From positions 1 through 64,000 of the forward strand of contig JBHJOS010000046.1 in NCBI GenBank assembly GCA_050329415.1: a DNA stretch of 64,000 nt, given 5' to 3'. Every line of letters starts with the position of its first letter. Positions within the stretch are counted from its first letter, which is position 1. The translations under genes were made by a program, and so were the position numbers. Shown here piece by piece: positions 36,460 to 44,102 of this stretch. Under the pieces are notes generated by a model. That model saw only the letters and a program-made list of their open reading frames with translations, did no database searches and had not been told where the DNA came from. This DNA is from JANNOG01 sp050329415 (GTDB lineage Bacteria; Actinomycetota; Actinomycetes; Actinomycetales; JBBAYJ01).

Positions 36460-37811
36460 CGCAGGAAGTGCGGGACCGACGGGTACAGCGGGAACCGGTC
36501 GGTGAGGACCCGGACCCGCTCGCGCAGTTCCCGGACGTCCGACGCCGGGTCGAGCGCCCGCGCGACGATGTCGGCGGTCTCGGTGAACTCGTCGTCCCCG
36601 AACCCCCGGGTGGCCAGTGCCGGGGTGCCCAGCCGCACCCCCGAGGTCACCATCGGGGGGCGCGGGTCGAAGGGGACGGCGTTGCGGTTCGCCGTGATCC
36701 CGGACTCGTGCAGCCGGTCCTCGGCCTGCCGGCCGTCCAGCACCGAGTCCCGCAGGTCGGCGAGGACGAGATGGACGTCGGTACCCCCCGTGGTCACCCG
36801 GACACCCGCCACGCGGGCGTCGTCGGCCAGCAGGCGCCGCGCCAGGAGGTCCGCGCCCCGGACCGTGCGCCGCTGCTTCTCGCGGAAGGCCTCGGTCATG
36901 GCGATCCGGAAGGCCACCGCCTTGGCCGCGATGACGTGCATCAGCGGCCCGCCCTGCTGGCCGGGGAACACCCCGGAGTCGATCTTCTTCGCCAGTTCCG
37001 CGGTGCTGAGGATGATCCCGGCGCGCGGGCCGGTGAGGGTCTTGTGCGTCGTGGTCGTCACGACGTCGGCGTACGGCACCGGGCTCGGGTGCAGGCCGGC
37101 GGCCACGAGGCCGGCGAAGTGCGCCATGTCGACGAGCAGGTAGGCCCCGACCTCGTCGGCGATCCGCCGGAACGCCGCGAAGTCGAGGAAGCGCGGGTAG
37201 GCGGACCACCCCGCGATGATCATCTTGGGCCGGTGCTCGAGGGCGACCGACCGCACCTGGTCCATGTCGATGCGGTGGTCGTGCTCGCTCACCCCGTAGG
37301 TCGCGACCTCGTACAGCATCCCGGAGAAGTTGAGTCGCATGCCGTGGGTGAGGTGACCACCGTGAGCCAGCTCCAGCCCGAGGATCGTGTCGCCCGGCTC
37401 GAGCAGCTTCTGCATGACGGCGGCGTTGGCCGGGGCGCCGGCGTGCGGCTGGACGTTGGCGTGCTCGGCCCCGAAGAGGCGCCTGGCGCGCTCGCGGGCG
37501 AGCTCCTCGAGGACGTCGACGTGCTCGCAGCCGCCGTAGTACCGCCTGCCGGGCAGGCCCTCGGCGTACTTGTTCGTCGCCACGCTGCCGACGGCCTCGA
37601 GAACTGCCCGCGGCACGAAGTTCTCGCTCGCGATCATCTCCAGCGTGCCGCGCTGGCGGTCCAGCTCGGCGTCGAGCGCGGCGGCGATCTCGGGGTCGAC
37701 GTCGGCGAGAGGGGCGTTCGCGACGTCGTCGGGCAGGCCGGTGACGGTCGGAGCGGGGTGCTCCACCTGAGCCGGGTCGGTGGGGTGGGCGGCGGGATGG
37801 GTGGTGGTCAT
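36456..37811 (-). CDS. glyA: Serine hydroxymethyltransferase
   Basis: SHMT converts serine and THF to glycine and methylene-THF with PLP. The 451-residue product shows LEMIASENFVPRAVLEAVGS, NKYAEGLPGRRYYGGCEHVD, VDMAHFAGLVAAGLHPSPVP and the PLP-lysine motif TTTTHKTLTGPRAG. AAGGAG lies 5 nt before the ATG at 37811. The about 30-residue Thr/Pro-rich lead is longer than usual. It supplies methylene-THF directly to FolD, encoded next. Confidence 0.96.
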   Translation of the reverse strand: MTTTHPAAHPTDPAQVEHPAPTVTGLPDDVANAPLADVDPEIAAALDAELDRQRGTLEMIASENFVPRAVLEAVGSVATNKYAEGLPGRRYYGGCEHVDVLEELARERARRLFGAEHANVQPHAGAPANAAVMQKLLEPGDTILGLELAHGGHLTHGMRLNFSGMLYEVATYGVSEHDHRIDMDQVRSVALEHRPKMIIAGWSAYPRFLDFAAFRRIADEVGAYLLVDMAHFAGLVAAGLHPSPVPYADVVTTTTHKTLTGPRAGIILSTAELAKKIDSGVFPGQQGGPLMHVIAAKAVAFRIAMTEAFREKQRRTVRGADLLARRLLADDARVAGVRVTTGGTDVHLVLADLRDSVLDGRQAEDRLHESGITANRNAVPFDPRPPMVTSGVRLGTPALATRGFGDDEFTETADIVARALDPASDVRELRERVRVLTDRFPLYPSVPHFLR

Positions 37812-37839
37812 GCCGGAACTCCTTCGCGGGTCCTTCCCA

Positions 37840-37920
37840 GCCCCGGACCCAGGCGGACGATCCGGGACCACCTGCCGCTCCCCAGGGGTGACCCCCTCGA
37901 CGCCAGTCACGGTCGGGGCC
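37840..37920 (-). promoter_or_regulatory. ZTP (pfl motif) riboswitch
   Basis: The glyA leader carries the conserved ZTP-aptamer words in order: CGTGACTGGCG (37911-37901), then GGGGAGCGGC, then CCGCCTGGG (37856-37848). ZTP/ZMP accumulates when formyl-THF is short, and this class turns on glyA, folD and purine genes. The target operon here, glyA-folD, is a textbook match. A GC-rich stem follows before the ribosome site. Confidence 0.88.
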
Positions 37921-37987
37921 GAGTCTAGCGGGCAGCCGAGTCCACCCAGGCGGCAGTACATCCACCCACCTCCGACCGCCCCCCGCC

Positions 37988-38127
37988 GGTGAACGTCGAT
38001 TTATCGACGTTCACCGTGGTGTGATCGTCGACAAATCGACGATCAAGGCCTCTCTCGGCGGTCGCTAGCCCATGAACATCGACAAATCGACGATCACCAG
38101 CCCATGAACGTCGATAAATCGACGATC
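37988..38127. repeat. Array of four 22-bp palindromic units
   Basis: Four related inverted repeats lie at 37991-38012, 38023-38044, 38074-38095 and 38106-38127. The consensus is about GAACGTCGAYAAATCGACGATC. Unit 1 extends to a 28-bp near-perfect palindrome (37988-38015); unit 2 has 10-bp arms; units 3 and 4 share a flanking CCCATG and are one-mismatch forms. Unit 4 overlaps the osmC stop. Spacing is irregular, so it is not a CRISPR. It may be a dispersed REP-like hairpin family or a multi-site operator. Confidence 0.8.
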
Positions 38128-38695
38128 ACCGCTGGTCGAGAGCGCCGTGGTGGCCGCGGCGTGTCGTGGCTGCCGCCGCTGCCCGGCGGACCTCGACCGC
38201 TGGCGGCGTGCGCAGGGTCTGTGCGATGACGCAGTACCGCTCGGCCAGGGCGACCAGCCGGTCGGCCGTCGCCTCGTCGGCGTCCGTGTCGAACGCGAAG
38301 GTCACGGTGACGTCGGTGAGGCCGACTGGCGTCTCGCGGTCCACCCCCAGCGTGCCGCGGGCGTCCCACCGACCCTCCACGATCACCGAGGCGTCCCGCA
38401 GGTCGACGCCCATGACGGTGGCGACGCTGCGCAGCGTGACCCCCGCGCACGCCGCCAGCGCCTGCAGCATGAGGTCGGCCGAGCAGGCGTCGCTGCCGTC
38501 GCCGCCGGTCGCCGGGTGGAACCCGGCCCGGACCGGCCCCGCCCAGCCGTCCACGGTCGCGGTGATGCCGTCACCGGTGAGACGGGCGACCGCGCGGCCG
38601 ACGACCCGAGCCGCCTCGGGGTCCTGGCGGTACCGATCCTTGAGGGGCTTCTGGAGGGCGCGCAGGCCCGCGGCGTCCGTCGTCGTCACCGCCAT
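38126..38695 (-). CDS. OsmC-family peroxide reductase
   Basis: The 189-residue protein belongs to the OsmC/Ohr family of thiol-based hydroperoxide reductases. The two conserved cysteines are visible in SDACSADLMLQALAACAGVT and ERYCVIAQTL, with the expected spacing. It has about 20 extra N-terminal residues before the OsmC core. The ATG at 38695 was chosen as the first strong start; a longer frame begins at 38722. The substrate (organic or fatty-acid hydroperoxide) cannot be told. Confidence 0.82.
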   Translation of the reverse strand: MAVTTTDAAGLRALQKPLKDRYRQDPEAARVVGRAVARLTGDGITATVDGWAGPVRAGFHPATGGDGSDACSADLMLQALAACAGVTLRSVATVMGVDLRDASVIVEGRWDARGTLGVDRETPVGLTDVTVTFAFDTDADEATADRLVALAERYCVIAQTLRTPPAVEVRRAAAAATTRRGHHGALDQR

Positions 38696-38752
38696 GACCG
38701 TACCGGCCGTCGCCGGCACCACCGGCAGCCGCGACCCGCAGACCTCAGGACG

Positions 38753-39133
38753 TCAGATCCCGACGACGGTCACCCCGCGGGCGACGGCCGCGAGCGCACC
38801 GAGGTCACTGGTCTCCCAGGTGAGGACCACACCCGAGCCTTCCGCCGTCGCGACGACCAGGGCATCCACCGCGGACCCCCGGCCGGCCGCCGAGCGCAGG
38901 GCCGCCGCCCGGCGCGCCCGTGCCGCGGACACGACCTCGTCCACGGCACTGGCCTGGAGCAGCTGATTCGTCAACGCGTCCCGCCGGTCGTCGCCGGTGA
39001 GGGACTCCGCGAGGACCACGGACGGCACCACCGGCGGCCACAGCCCGCGGCGGCGCAGGGTGGCGATCAGTCGCGCGGCCCGGGGCGGGTTGTCCGCCAG
39101 GGCCGTCACGGCACCCGAGTCGAGGACCAGCAC
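38753..39133 (-). CDS. PIN-domain ribonuclease toxin (VapC-like)
   Basis: The 126-residue protein is a PIN nuclease: acidic residues in LVLDSGAV (Asp5), VVLAES (Glu43) and GSAVDALVVATAEG, with a last strand TWETSDLGAL. VapC toxins cleave tRNA or rRNA. The GTG start lies 4 nt after the stop of a small upstream gene, the usual antitoxin position. All key acids appear present, so the toxin should be active. Confidence 0.8.
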   Translation of the reverse strand: MLVLDSGAVTALADNPPRAARLIATLRRRGLWPPVVPSVVLAESLTGDDRRDALTNQLLQASAVDEVVSAARARRAAALRSAAGRGSAVDALVVATAEGSGVVLTWETSDLGALAAVARGVTVVGI

Positions 39134-39137
39134 CGCG

Positions 39138-39380
39138 TCAGTCCGGCCGGCCGGCGAGGGCGGCCTCGACCCGATCGGCCACGGCCTCGGCCCACGCGAT
39201 GTCCTCCGCGCTCGGCTGCCCGTGGGCGGACTCGATCTCGGCCACCAGACGGTCGGCCTCGGCGCAGGCCCGCCGCACCCGATCCGTCCCGACCGCACCC
39301 GTGAGGAGCTGCTGGTCCACGAGCCCGTCCCCTTCGTCGTGCTGGCGGTGATCCGCAAGGTCGAGCTGCATCCGGGGCAT
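39138..39380 (-). CDS. Probable antitoxin of the PIN toxin
   Basis: The 80-residue acidic protein is helical (VRRACAEADRLVAEIESA, EDIAWAEAVADRVEAAL) with no fold I recognise. Adjacency to and overlap-like spacing with the PIN gene make it the probable antitoxin. The start is uncertain: ATG 39380 gives the length stated; a GTG at 39320 with AAGGGG 8 nt upstream would give 60 residues and is as likely. Confidence 0.55.
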   Translation of the reverse strand: MPRMQLDLADHRQHDEGDGLVDQQLLTGAVGTDRVRRACAEADRLVAEIESAHGQPSAEDIAWAEAVADRVEAALAGRPD

Positions 39381-39463
39381 GCGTCCAGTGTGCGCCCTCG
39401 CCGCGGCCGGGGCCCGACCGCCGGGGCAGGCAGCCGCCCCGCGACTGCCTACGCTGTGCCCCC

Positions 39464-40339
39464 GTGACCGCCGGGGCCCGCCGCTACATCCTCACACTGT
39501 CGTGCCCCGACCGGGTCGGCATCGTGCACGCGGTCACCGGCGCCCTGCTGCGGCGACGGGCCAACGTCACCGAGTCGACCCAGTTCGGCGACCCGGACAC
39601 CGCCCTCTTCTTCATGCGGGTGGAGTTCGAGGTTGCCACCGAGACCGACGGCCCGACCGCGACGGAGGCGGCGCTGCAGGCAGCGTTCCGTGGCCTGGAG
39701 GCCGAGTTCGGGCTCGCCTGGCAGTTGCACCGGGGCGACGAGCCGGTCCGAACGGTCATCATGGTGAGCACGGCCGGGCACTGCCTCACCAACCTGCTGT
39801 ACCGGCACCGGGACAGCCGGCTGCCCATCGACCCCGTCGCCGTGGTGTCCAACCACACCGACCTGGCCGGGCTCGCGGAGTTCTACGGGGTGCCGTTCCA
39901 TCACGTGCCCGTGACGGGCGGGACCAAGCCGGCCGCCGAGGCCGAGCTGCTGCGGCTGGTGACCGACCACGACGTCGAGCTCGTCGTGCTCGCCCGCTAC
40001 ATGCAGGTGCTGTCGGCGGACCTGTGCGAGCGGCTGACCGGCCGGATCATCAACATCCACCACTCGTTCCTGCCCTCGTTCGCGGGTGCCCGGCCCTACC
40101 ACCAGGCCTACGAGCGCGGTGTCAAGCTCATCGGGGCGACGGCCCACTACGCGACGGCCGACCTCGACGCGGGACCGATCATCGAGCAGGACGTCGAGCG
40201 GGTGACCCACGCCCAGAGCCCCGCCGAACTCGTCGACATCGGCCACGACGTCGAGTCGCGGGTGCTGACCCGCGCCGTGCGCTGGTACGCGGAGCGGCGG
40301 GTGCTCGTCGACGGCCGCCGGACCGTGGTGTTCCGGTGA
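39464..40339 (+). CDS. purU: Formyltetrahydrofolate deformylase
   Basis: PurU hydrolyses 10-formyl-THF to formate and THF, balancing the one-carbon pool. The 291-residue product has an N-terminal ACT domain (residues 8-90, LTLSCPDRVGIVHAVTG) and a formyltransferase-type hydrolase domain with VAVVSNHTDL, ARYMQVLS, IINIHHSFLPSFAGARPY and GATAHYATADLDAGPII. A TACGCT box (39450-39455) lies 8 nt before the GTG and there is no ribosome site, so it is probably leaderless. Confidence 0.95.
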   Translation: MTAGARRYILTLSCPDRVGIVHAVTGALLRRRANVTESTQFGDPDTALFFMRVEFEVATETDGPTATEAALQAAFRGLEAEFGLAWQLHRGDEPVRTVIMVSTAGHCLTNLLYRHRDSRLPIDPVAVVSNHTDLAGLAEFYGVPFHHVPVTGGTKPAAEAELLRLVTDHDVELVVLARYMQVLSADLCERLTGRIINIHHSFLPSFAGARPYHQAYERGVKLIGATAHYATADLDAGPIIEQDVERVTHAQSPAELVDIGHDVESRVLTRAVRWYAERRVLVDGRRTVVFR

Positions 40340-40431
40340 GCCATCAGCCGGGCCGGGGCACTGGCGGCTCGCGGCGCCGGAGTCTGGGAGGATCCCGGCG
40401 AGCCCCGACCGCCTCGACGAGGAGTGCACTC

Positions 40432-41433
40432 GTGACCATGCCCTCGCGGACGCCCGTCACCGTCGCCGTCACCGGTGCCGCCGGCCAGATCGGCTACAGC
40501 CTGCTGTTCCGGATCGCCAGTGGGGCGATGCTCGGCCCGGACACCCCGGTGCGGCTGCGGCTGCTGGAGATCCCCCCGGCCGTCAGGGCGGCCGAGGGGG
40601 TCGCGATGGAACTCGACGACTGCGCCTTCCCCCTCCTGGCCGGCGTCGACGTCACCGACGACCCGGCCACCGCCTTCTCGGGGGCGAACGTCGCGCTGCT
40701 CGTCGGGTCCCGGCCGCGAACGAAGGGCATGGAGCGCGGCGAGCTGCTCGAGGTCAACGGTGCGATCTTCACGACCCAGGGCCGGGCGCTCAACTCTCAC
40801 GCCGCCGCCGACCTCAAGGTCCTCGTGGTCGGCAACCCCGCCAACACGAACTGCCTCATCGCCCGGTCCAACGCCCCGGACGTGCCGGCCGAACGCTTCA
40901 CCGCCATGACGCGCCTCGACCACAACCGCGCGATCGCCCAGCTGTCCCGGCGCACCGCGGTGCCCGTGACCGGGATCCGGCGGATGACGATCTGGGGCAA
41001 CCACTCCGCCACCCAGTACCCCGACCTCGTCCACTGCGAGGTCGGGGGCCGACCCGCCCTCCAGGTCGTCGAGGACCGGGCCTGGGTGGAGGACGACTTC
41101 ATCCCGACGGTCCAGAAGCGCGGCGCCGCCATCATCGAGGCCCGTGGCGCGTCGTCGGCGGCCTCGGCCGCGTCGGCCGCGGTGGACCACGTCCGGGACT
41201 GGGTGCGGGGCACGGATGACGGCGACTGGACGTCCATGGCGGTCGTCTCGGACGGCTCGTACGGGGTCACCGAGGGCCTCGTGTCGTCGTTCCCGGTGAC
41301 GTGCCGCGACGGGGGCTGGTCGATCGTGACGGGCCTGGAGATCGACGAGTTCTCGCGGGGCCGGATCGACACCAGCGTCGCCGAGCTCGCCGACGAGCGC
41401 GAGGCCGTCCGGACCCTCGATCTCGTCCGGTGA
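40432..41433 (+). CDS. mdh: Malate dehydrogenase
   Basis: The 333-residue NAD-dependent enzyme oxidises malate to oxaloacetate in the TCA cycle. Signatures: VAVTGAAGQIGYSLLFRIASG (nucleotide-binding; 20 residues shown as two parts around GAAGQIGY), NPANTNCLIA, MTRLDHNRAIAQLS (catalytic Asp) and WGNHSATQYPD (catalytic His). GAGGAG lies 7 nt before the GTG; the next ATG is at 40438. The protein is of the Thermus/actinobacterial MDH type rather than the LDH-like one. Confidence 0.95.
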   Translation: MTMPSRTPVTVAVTGAAGQIGYSLLFRIASGAMLGPDTPVRLRLLEIPPAVRAAEGVAMELDDCAFPLLAGVDVTDDPATAFSGANVALLVGSRPRTKGMERGELLEVNGAIFTTQGRALNSHAAADLKVLVVGNPANTNCLIARSNAPDVPAERFTAMTRLDHNRAIAQLSRRTAVPVTGIRRMTIWGNHSATQYPDLVHCEVGGRPALQVVEDRAWVEDDFIPTVQKRGAAIIEARGASSAASAASAAVDHVRDWVRGTDDGDWTSMAVVSDGSYGVTEGLVSSFPVTCRDGGWSIVTGLEIDEFSRGRIDTSVAELADEREAVRTLDLVR

Positions 41434-41445
41434 CGGCCGCGCCCC

Positions 41446-41814
41446 TCAGCCGCCGCCGGGCAACGGGACGCTGAAGGCGAGCAGCACGACCCCGACCCCT
41501 GCCGCGACGTAGAGGACGACGTCGAGCAGCCGCCCGCGGACGGCCAGGATCCCCACCCACGACGTCGGGAGAACCGCGCGCATCGCGGCGGCCACCAGGC
41601 ATGTCCCGGCGATCCCCGCGCACGCGGCCCGGTACCCGAACTGCTCGGGCACGGTGATGAGCGCCGAGCCGATCAGTCCCGCGAGCACGAGCAGCGGGGC
41701 GATCTGTCGGGTCACGCCCGCATAGCGGCTGGGCACCCGCTCGGCGACGACGGGCGTGGCCCCGCCGGGGCGAGGCATACCGGCGCCGTCGTCGTCGGGT
41801 GTCCCCGTCGTCAT
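41446..41814 (-). CDS. DUF3017 small membrane protein
   Basis: The 122-residue protein has a Pro/Gly-rich cytoplasmic start and three hydrophobic segments (PLLVLAGLIGSALITV, a short helix around GIAGTCLVAAAM, and LLDVVLYVAAGVGVVLLAFS). The DUF3017 family is common beside mdh and purH in actinomycetes; its function is unknown. GGAGGAG precedes the ATG. It follows purH at 28 nt on the same strand. Confidence 0.78.
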   Translation of the reverse strand: MTTGTPDDDGAGMPRPGGATPVVAERVPSRYAGVTRQIAPLLVLAGLIGSALITVPEQFGYRAACAGIAGTCLVAAAMRAVLPTSWVGILAVRGRLLDVVLYVAAGVGVVLLAFSVPLPGGG

Positions 41815-41842
41815 CCGCGCTCCTCCGCCGTGGCCCGACCGG

Positions 41843-43453
41843 TCAGTGTGCGAAATGCCGGGCACCGGTCAGGTACATGGTGGCCCCGGCGCTGGCGGCC
41901 GCGGCGACGACCTCGCCGTCGCGCACCGAGCCCCCGGGCTGGACGACGGCCCGCACGCCGGCGTCCACCAGCACCCGCAGGCCGTCCGGGAACGGGAAGA
42001 ACGCGTCCGACGCCGCGACGGCGCCGCGGGCGCGCTCGGCTCCCGCGCGCTCCACCGCGAGGCGGCACGAATCCACCCGGTTGACCTGCCCCATGCCGAT
42101 GCCGACGGCGGCGCCGCCGCGGGCCAGGAGGATCGCGTTGGACTTGACCGCCCGCACCGCGCGCCAGGCGAAGACGAGGTCGGCGAGGGTCTCGGGGTCC
42201 GCCGGGTCGCCGGTGGCGAGGTTCCAGGCGTCCGGGGCGTCGCCGGGCGCCTGGAAGCGGTCGGCGACCTGGAGCAGCGCCGCCCCCGCGACCGCCCGCA
42301 GCTCCACGGCCGGTCTCGGCGGCGGGTCCGGCAGCTGGAGCAGCCGGACCGTCCTGCGGGCGGAGAGCAGGTCCAGGGCCCCCGGGTCGAAGCCGGGCGC
42401 CGCGACCACCTCGGTGAACACCTCCGCGACCTGGGCGGCCATGGCTGCGGTGACCGGCCGGTTGGCCGCCACCACACCGCCGAAGGCGGACACCGGGTCG
42501 CAGTCCAGCGCGCGGGCGTGGGCCTGCGCCAAGGGGTCCGCGGCATCGGACGAACCGACGGCGACCCCGCAGGGGTTGGCGTGCTTGACGATCACCACGG
42601 CGGGCCCGTCGTGGTCGTAGGCGGCGCGGACCGCGGCGTCGGTGTCGAGGTAGTTGTTGTGGCTCATCTCCTTGCCGTGGAGGAGCCGGGCGTCGGCCAG
42701 CCCGGGCCGGCCCGACACCGGCCGGTACAGGGCCGCCGCCTGGTGCGGGTTCTCGCCGTACCGCAGCGGGGCGACCCGCTCCCACGTCCCTCCCAGCCAC
42801 GGCGGCAGCGGACCGTCCTCCGTGGGCGCCGCCCGGGCGTGCAGCCAGCTGGCCACGGCCACGTCGTAGCTCGCGGTGTGGGCGAACGCCCGGGCTGCGA
42901 GGCGGCGGCGGGCGGCGGCCGTGAAACCGCCCGCCCCGAGGGCGGCGAGGACGTCGGCGTAGCCTCCGGGCTCGACGACCACGGCCACCGACGCGTGGTT
43001 CTTGGCCGCGGCCCGGACCAGGGCGGGACCGCCGACGTCGATCTGCTCGACGACCTCGTCAGGGGCGGCGCCGGACGCGACGGTCGCGGCGAACGGGTAC
43101 AGGTTGACGACGACGAGTTCGAACGGCTCGATCCCGAGGTCGGCGAGCTGGGCGAGGTGGTCGGCTCGCCGCACGTCGGCCAGCACGCCGGCGTGCACTG
43201 CGGGGTGCAGGGTCTTGACCCGGCCGTCGAGGCTCTCCGGGAATCCGGTGAGCCGCTCGACCGGGGTCACGGCCGCGCCCGCCTCGGCGATCACCCGGGC
43301 TGTGGACCCGGTGGACACGATCTCCACGCCTGCCGCGGCCAGCCCCCGGGCCAGCTCGGCCAGACCGGTCTTGTCGGAGACGCTGACGAGGGCCCGGCGG
43401 ATCGGGCGGCGCCCGTCTGGGTCGGCGGCGGCCGGGGGCTGCGCGTCGGTCAT
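41843..43453 (-). CDS. purH: AICAR transformylase / IMP cyclohydrolase
   Basis: The 536-residue bifunctional enzyme performs the last two steps to IMP. The N-terminal cyclohydrolase starts RALVSVSDKTGLAEL and contains EIVSTGSTARV and ESLDGRVKTLHPAVHAG. The transformylase part has RYGENPHQAA and ALLHGKEMSHNNYLD-like words, and ends FAWRAVRAVKSNAILLA and GMGQVNRVDS. It uses formyl-THF, linking it to folD and purU. Its ATG overlaps the purN stop by 4 nt. Confidence 0.96.
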   Translation of the reverse strand: MTDAQPPAAADPDGRRPIRRALVSVSDKTGLAELARGLAAAGVEIVSTGSTARVIAEAGAAVTPVERLTGFPESLDGRVKTLHPAVHAGVLADVRRADHLAQLADLGIEPFELVVVNLYPFAATVASGAAPDEVVEQIDVGGPALVRAAAKNHASVAVVVEPGGYADVLAALGAGGFTAAARRRLAARAFAHTASYDVAVASWLHARAAPTEDGPLPPWLGGTWERVAPLRYGENPHQAAALYRPVSGRPGLADARLLHGKEMSHNNYLDTDAAVRAAYDHDGPAVVIVKHANPCGVAVGSSDAADPLAQAHARALDCDPVSAFGGVVAANRPVTAAMAAQVAEVFTEVVAAPGFDPGALDLLSARRTVRLLQLPDPPPRPAVELRAVAGAALLQVADRFQAPGDAPDAWNLATGDPADPETLADLVFAWRAVRAVKSNAILLARGGAAVGIGMGQVNRVDSCRLAVERAGAERARGAVAASDAFFPFPDGLRVLVDAGVRAVVQPGGSVRDGEVVAAAASAGATMYLTGARHFAH

Positions 43454-44088
43454 GGTCGCCGAGCGTAGCCAGCCGTCGCCGAGCCCAGGCGGACCCTGCG
43501 GGAACCCGGGGTCTCGCGCCGGACACCGTCCCGGGCCACGGCTGCGAGAACGTCGACCACCAGGGGCCGCTCGACCTCCTTGATCCGCTCATGCAGCGTC
43601 ACCTCGTCGTCGGCGGCACGGACGTCGACGGCCCGCTGCGCCAGCACGGGGCCGGTGTCGACGCCCTCGTCGACGAGGTGGACGGTGCAGCCCGTGACCG
43701 CGACCCCGTGGGCCAGCGCATCCCGTACGGCGTGGGCGCCCGGGAAGGCAGGGAGCAGCGCCGGATGGGTGTTGACGATGCGGTCGGGAAAGGCGGTGAG
43801 CACCTCGGCGCCGAGCAGCCGCATGAACCCGAGGCTCGCCACCCAGTCCGGGCGGACCGCCCGGAGGGTGGCGGCGAGCGCGACGTCCCAGTCGGCCCGC
43901 TCGGCGTGATCTCGCGGCGCGACGCAGAGCGCCGGAACGTCGTGGCGGGCGGCCACGTCCAGGACGCCGGCCTCCCGGCGGTCGGTGACGACGGCCACGA
44001 CCTCGACCGGGAGGTCACCGCGGTGGGCGGCCGTGAGCACGGCGTCAGCGACCGTGCCACCGCCGGAGGCCAGGACGGCCAAGCGCAT
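43450..44088 (-). CDS. purN: Phosphoribosylglycinamide formyltransferase
   Basis: The 212-residue enzyme transfers formyl from formyl-THF to GAR in purine synthesis. It starts MRLAVLASGGGTVADAVL and carries the catalytic region NTHPALLPAFPGAHAVRDAL with conserved Asn and His, then GCTVHLVDEGVDTGPVLAQ. Typical SGxGSN is SGGGT here. An alternative GTG lies one codon earlier. It follows perM by 14 nt and overlaps purH. Confidence 0.93.
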   Translation of the reverse strand: MRLAVLASGGGTVADAVLTAAHRGDLPVEVVAVVTDRREAGVLDVAARHDVPALCVAPRDHAERADWDVALAATLRAVRPDWVASLGFMRLLGAEVLTAFPDRIVNTHPALLPAFPGAHAVRDALAHGVAVTGCTVHLVDEGVDTGPVLAQRAVDVRAADDEVTLHERIKEVERPLVVDVLAAVARDGVRRETPGSRRVRLGSATAGYARRP

Positions 44089-44102
44089 CACGGAGCGTGA
44101 CG

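Noticed and set aside
37988..38127. Possible CRISPR array
   Set aside because: Units are palindromes with internal changes and unequal short spacers (10, 29 and 10 bp), and no cas gene is near.
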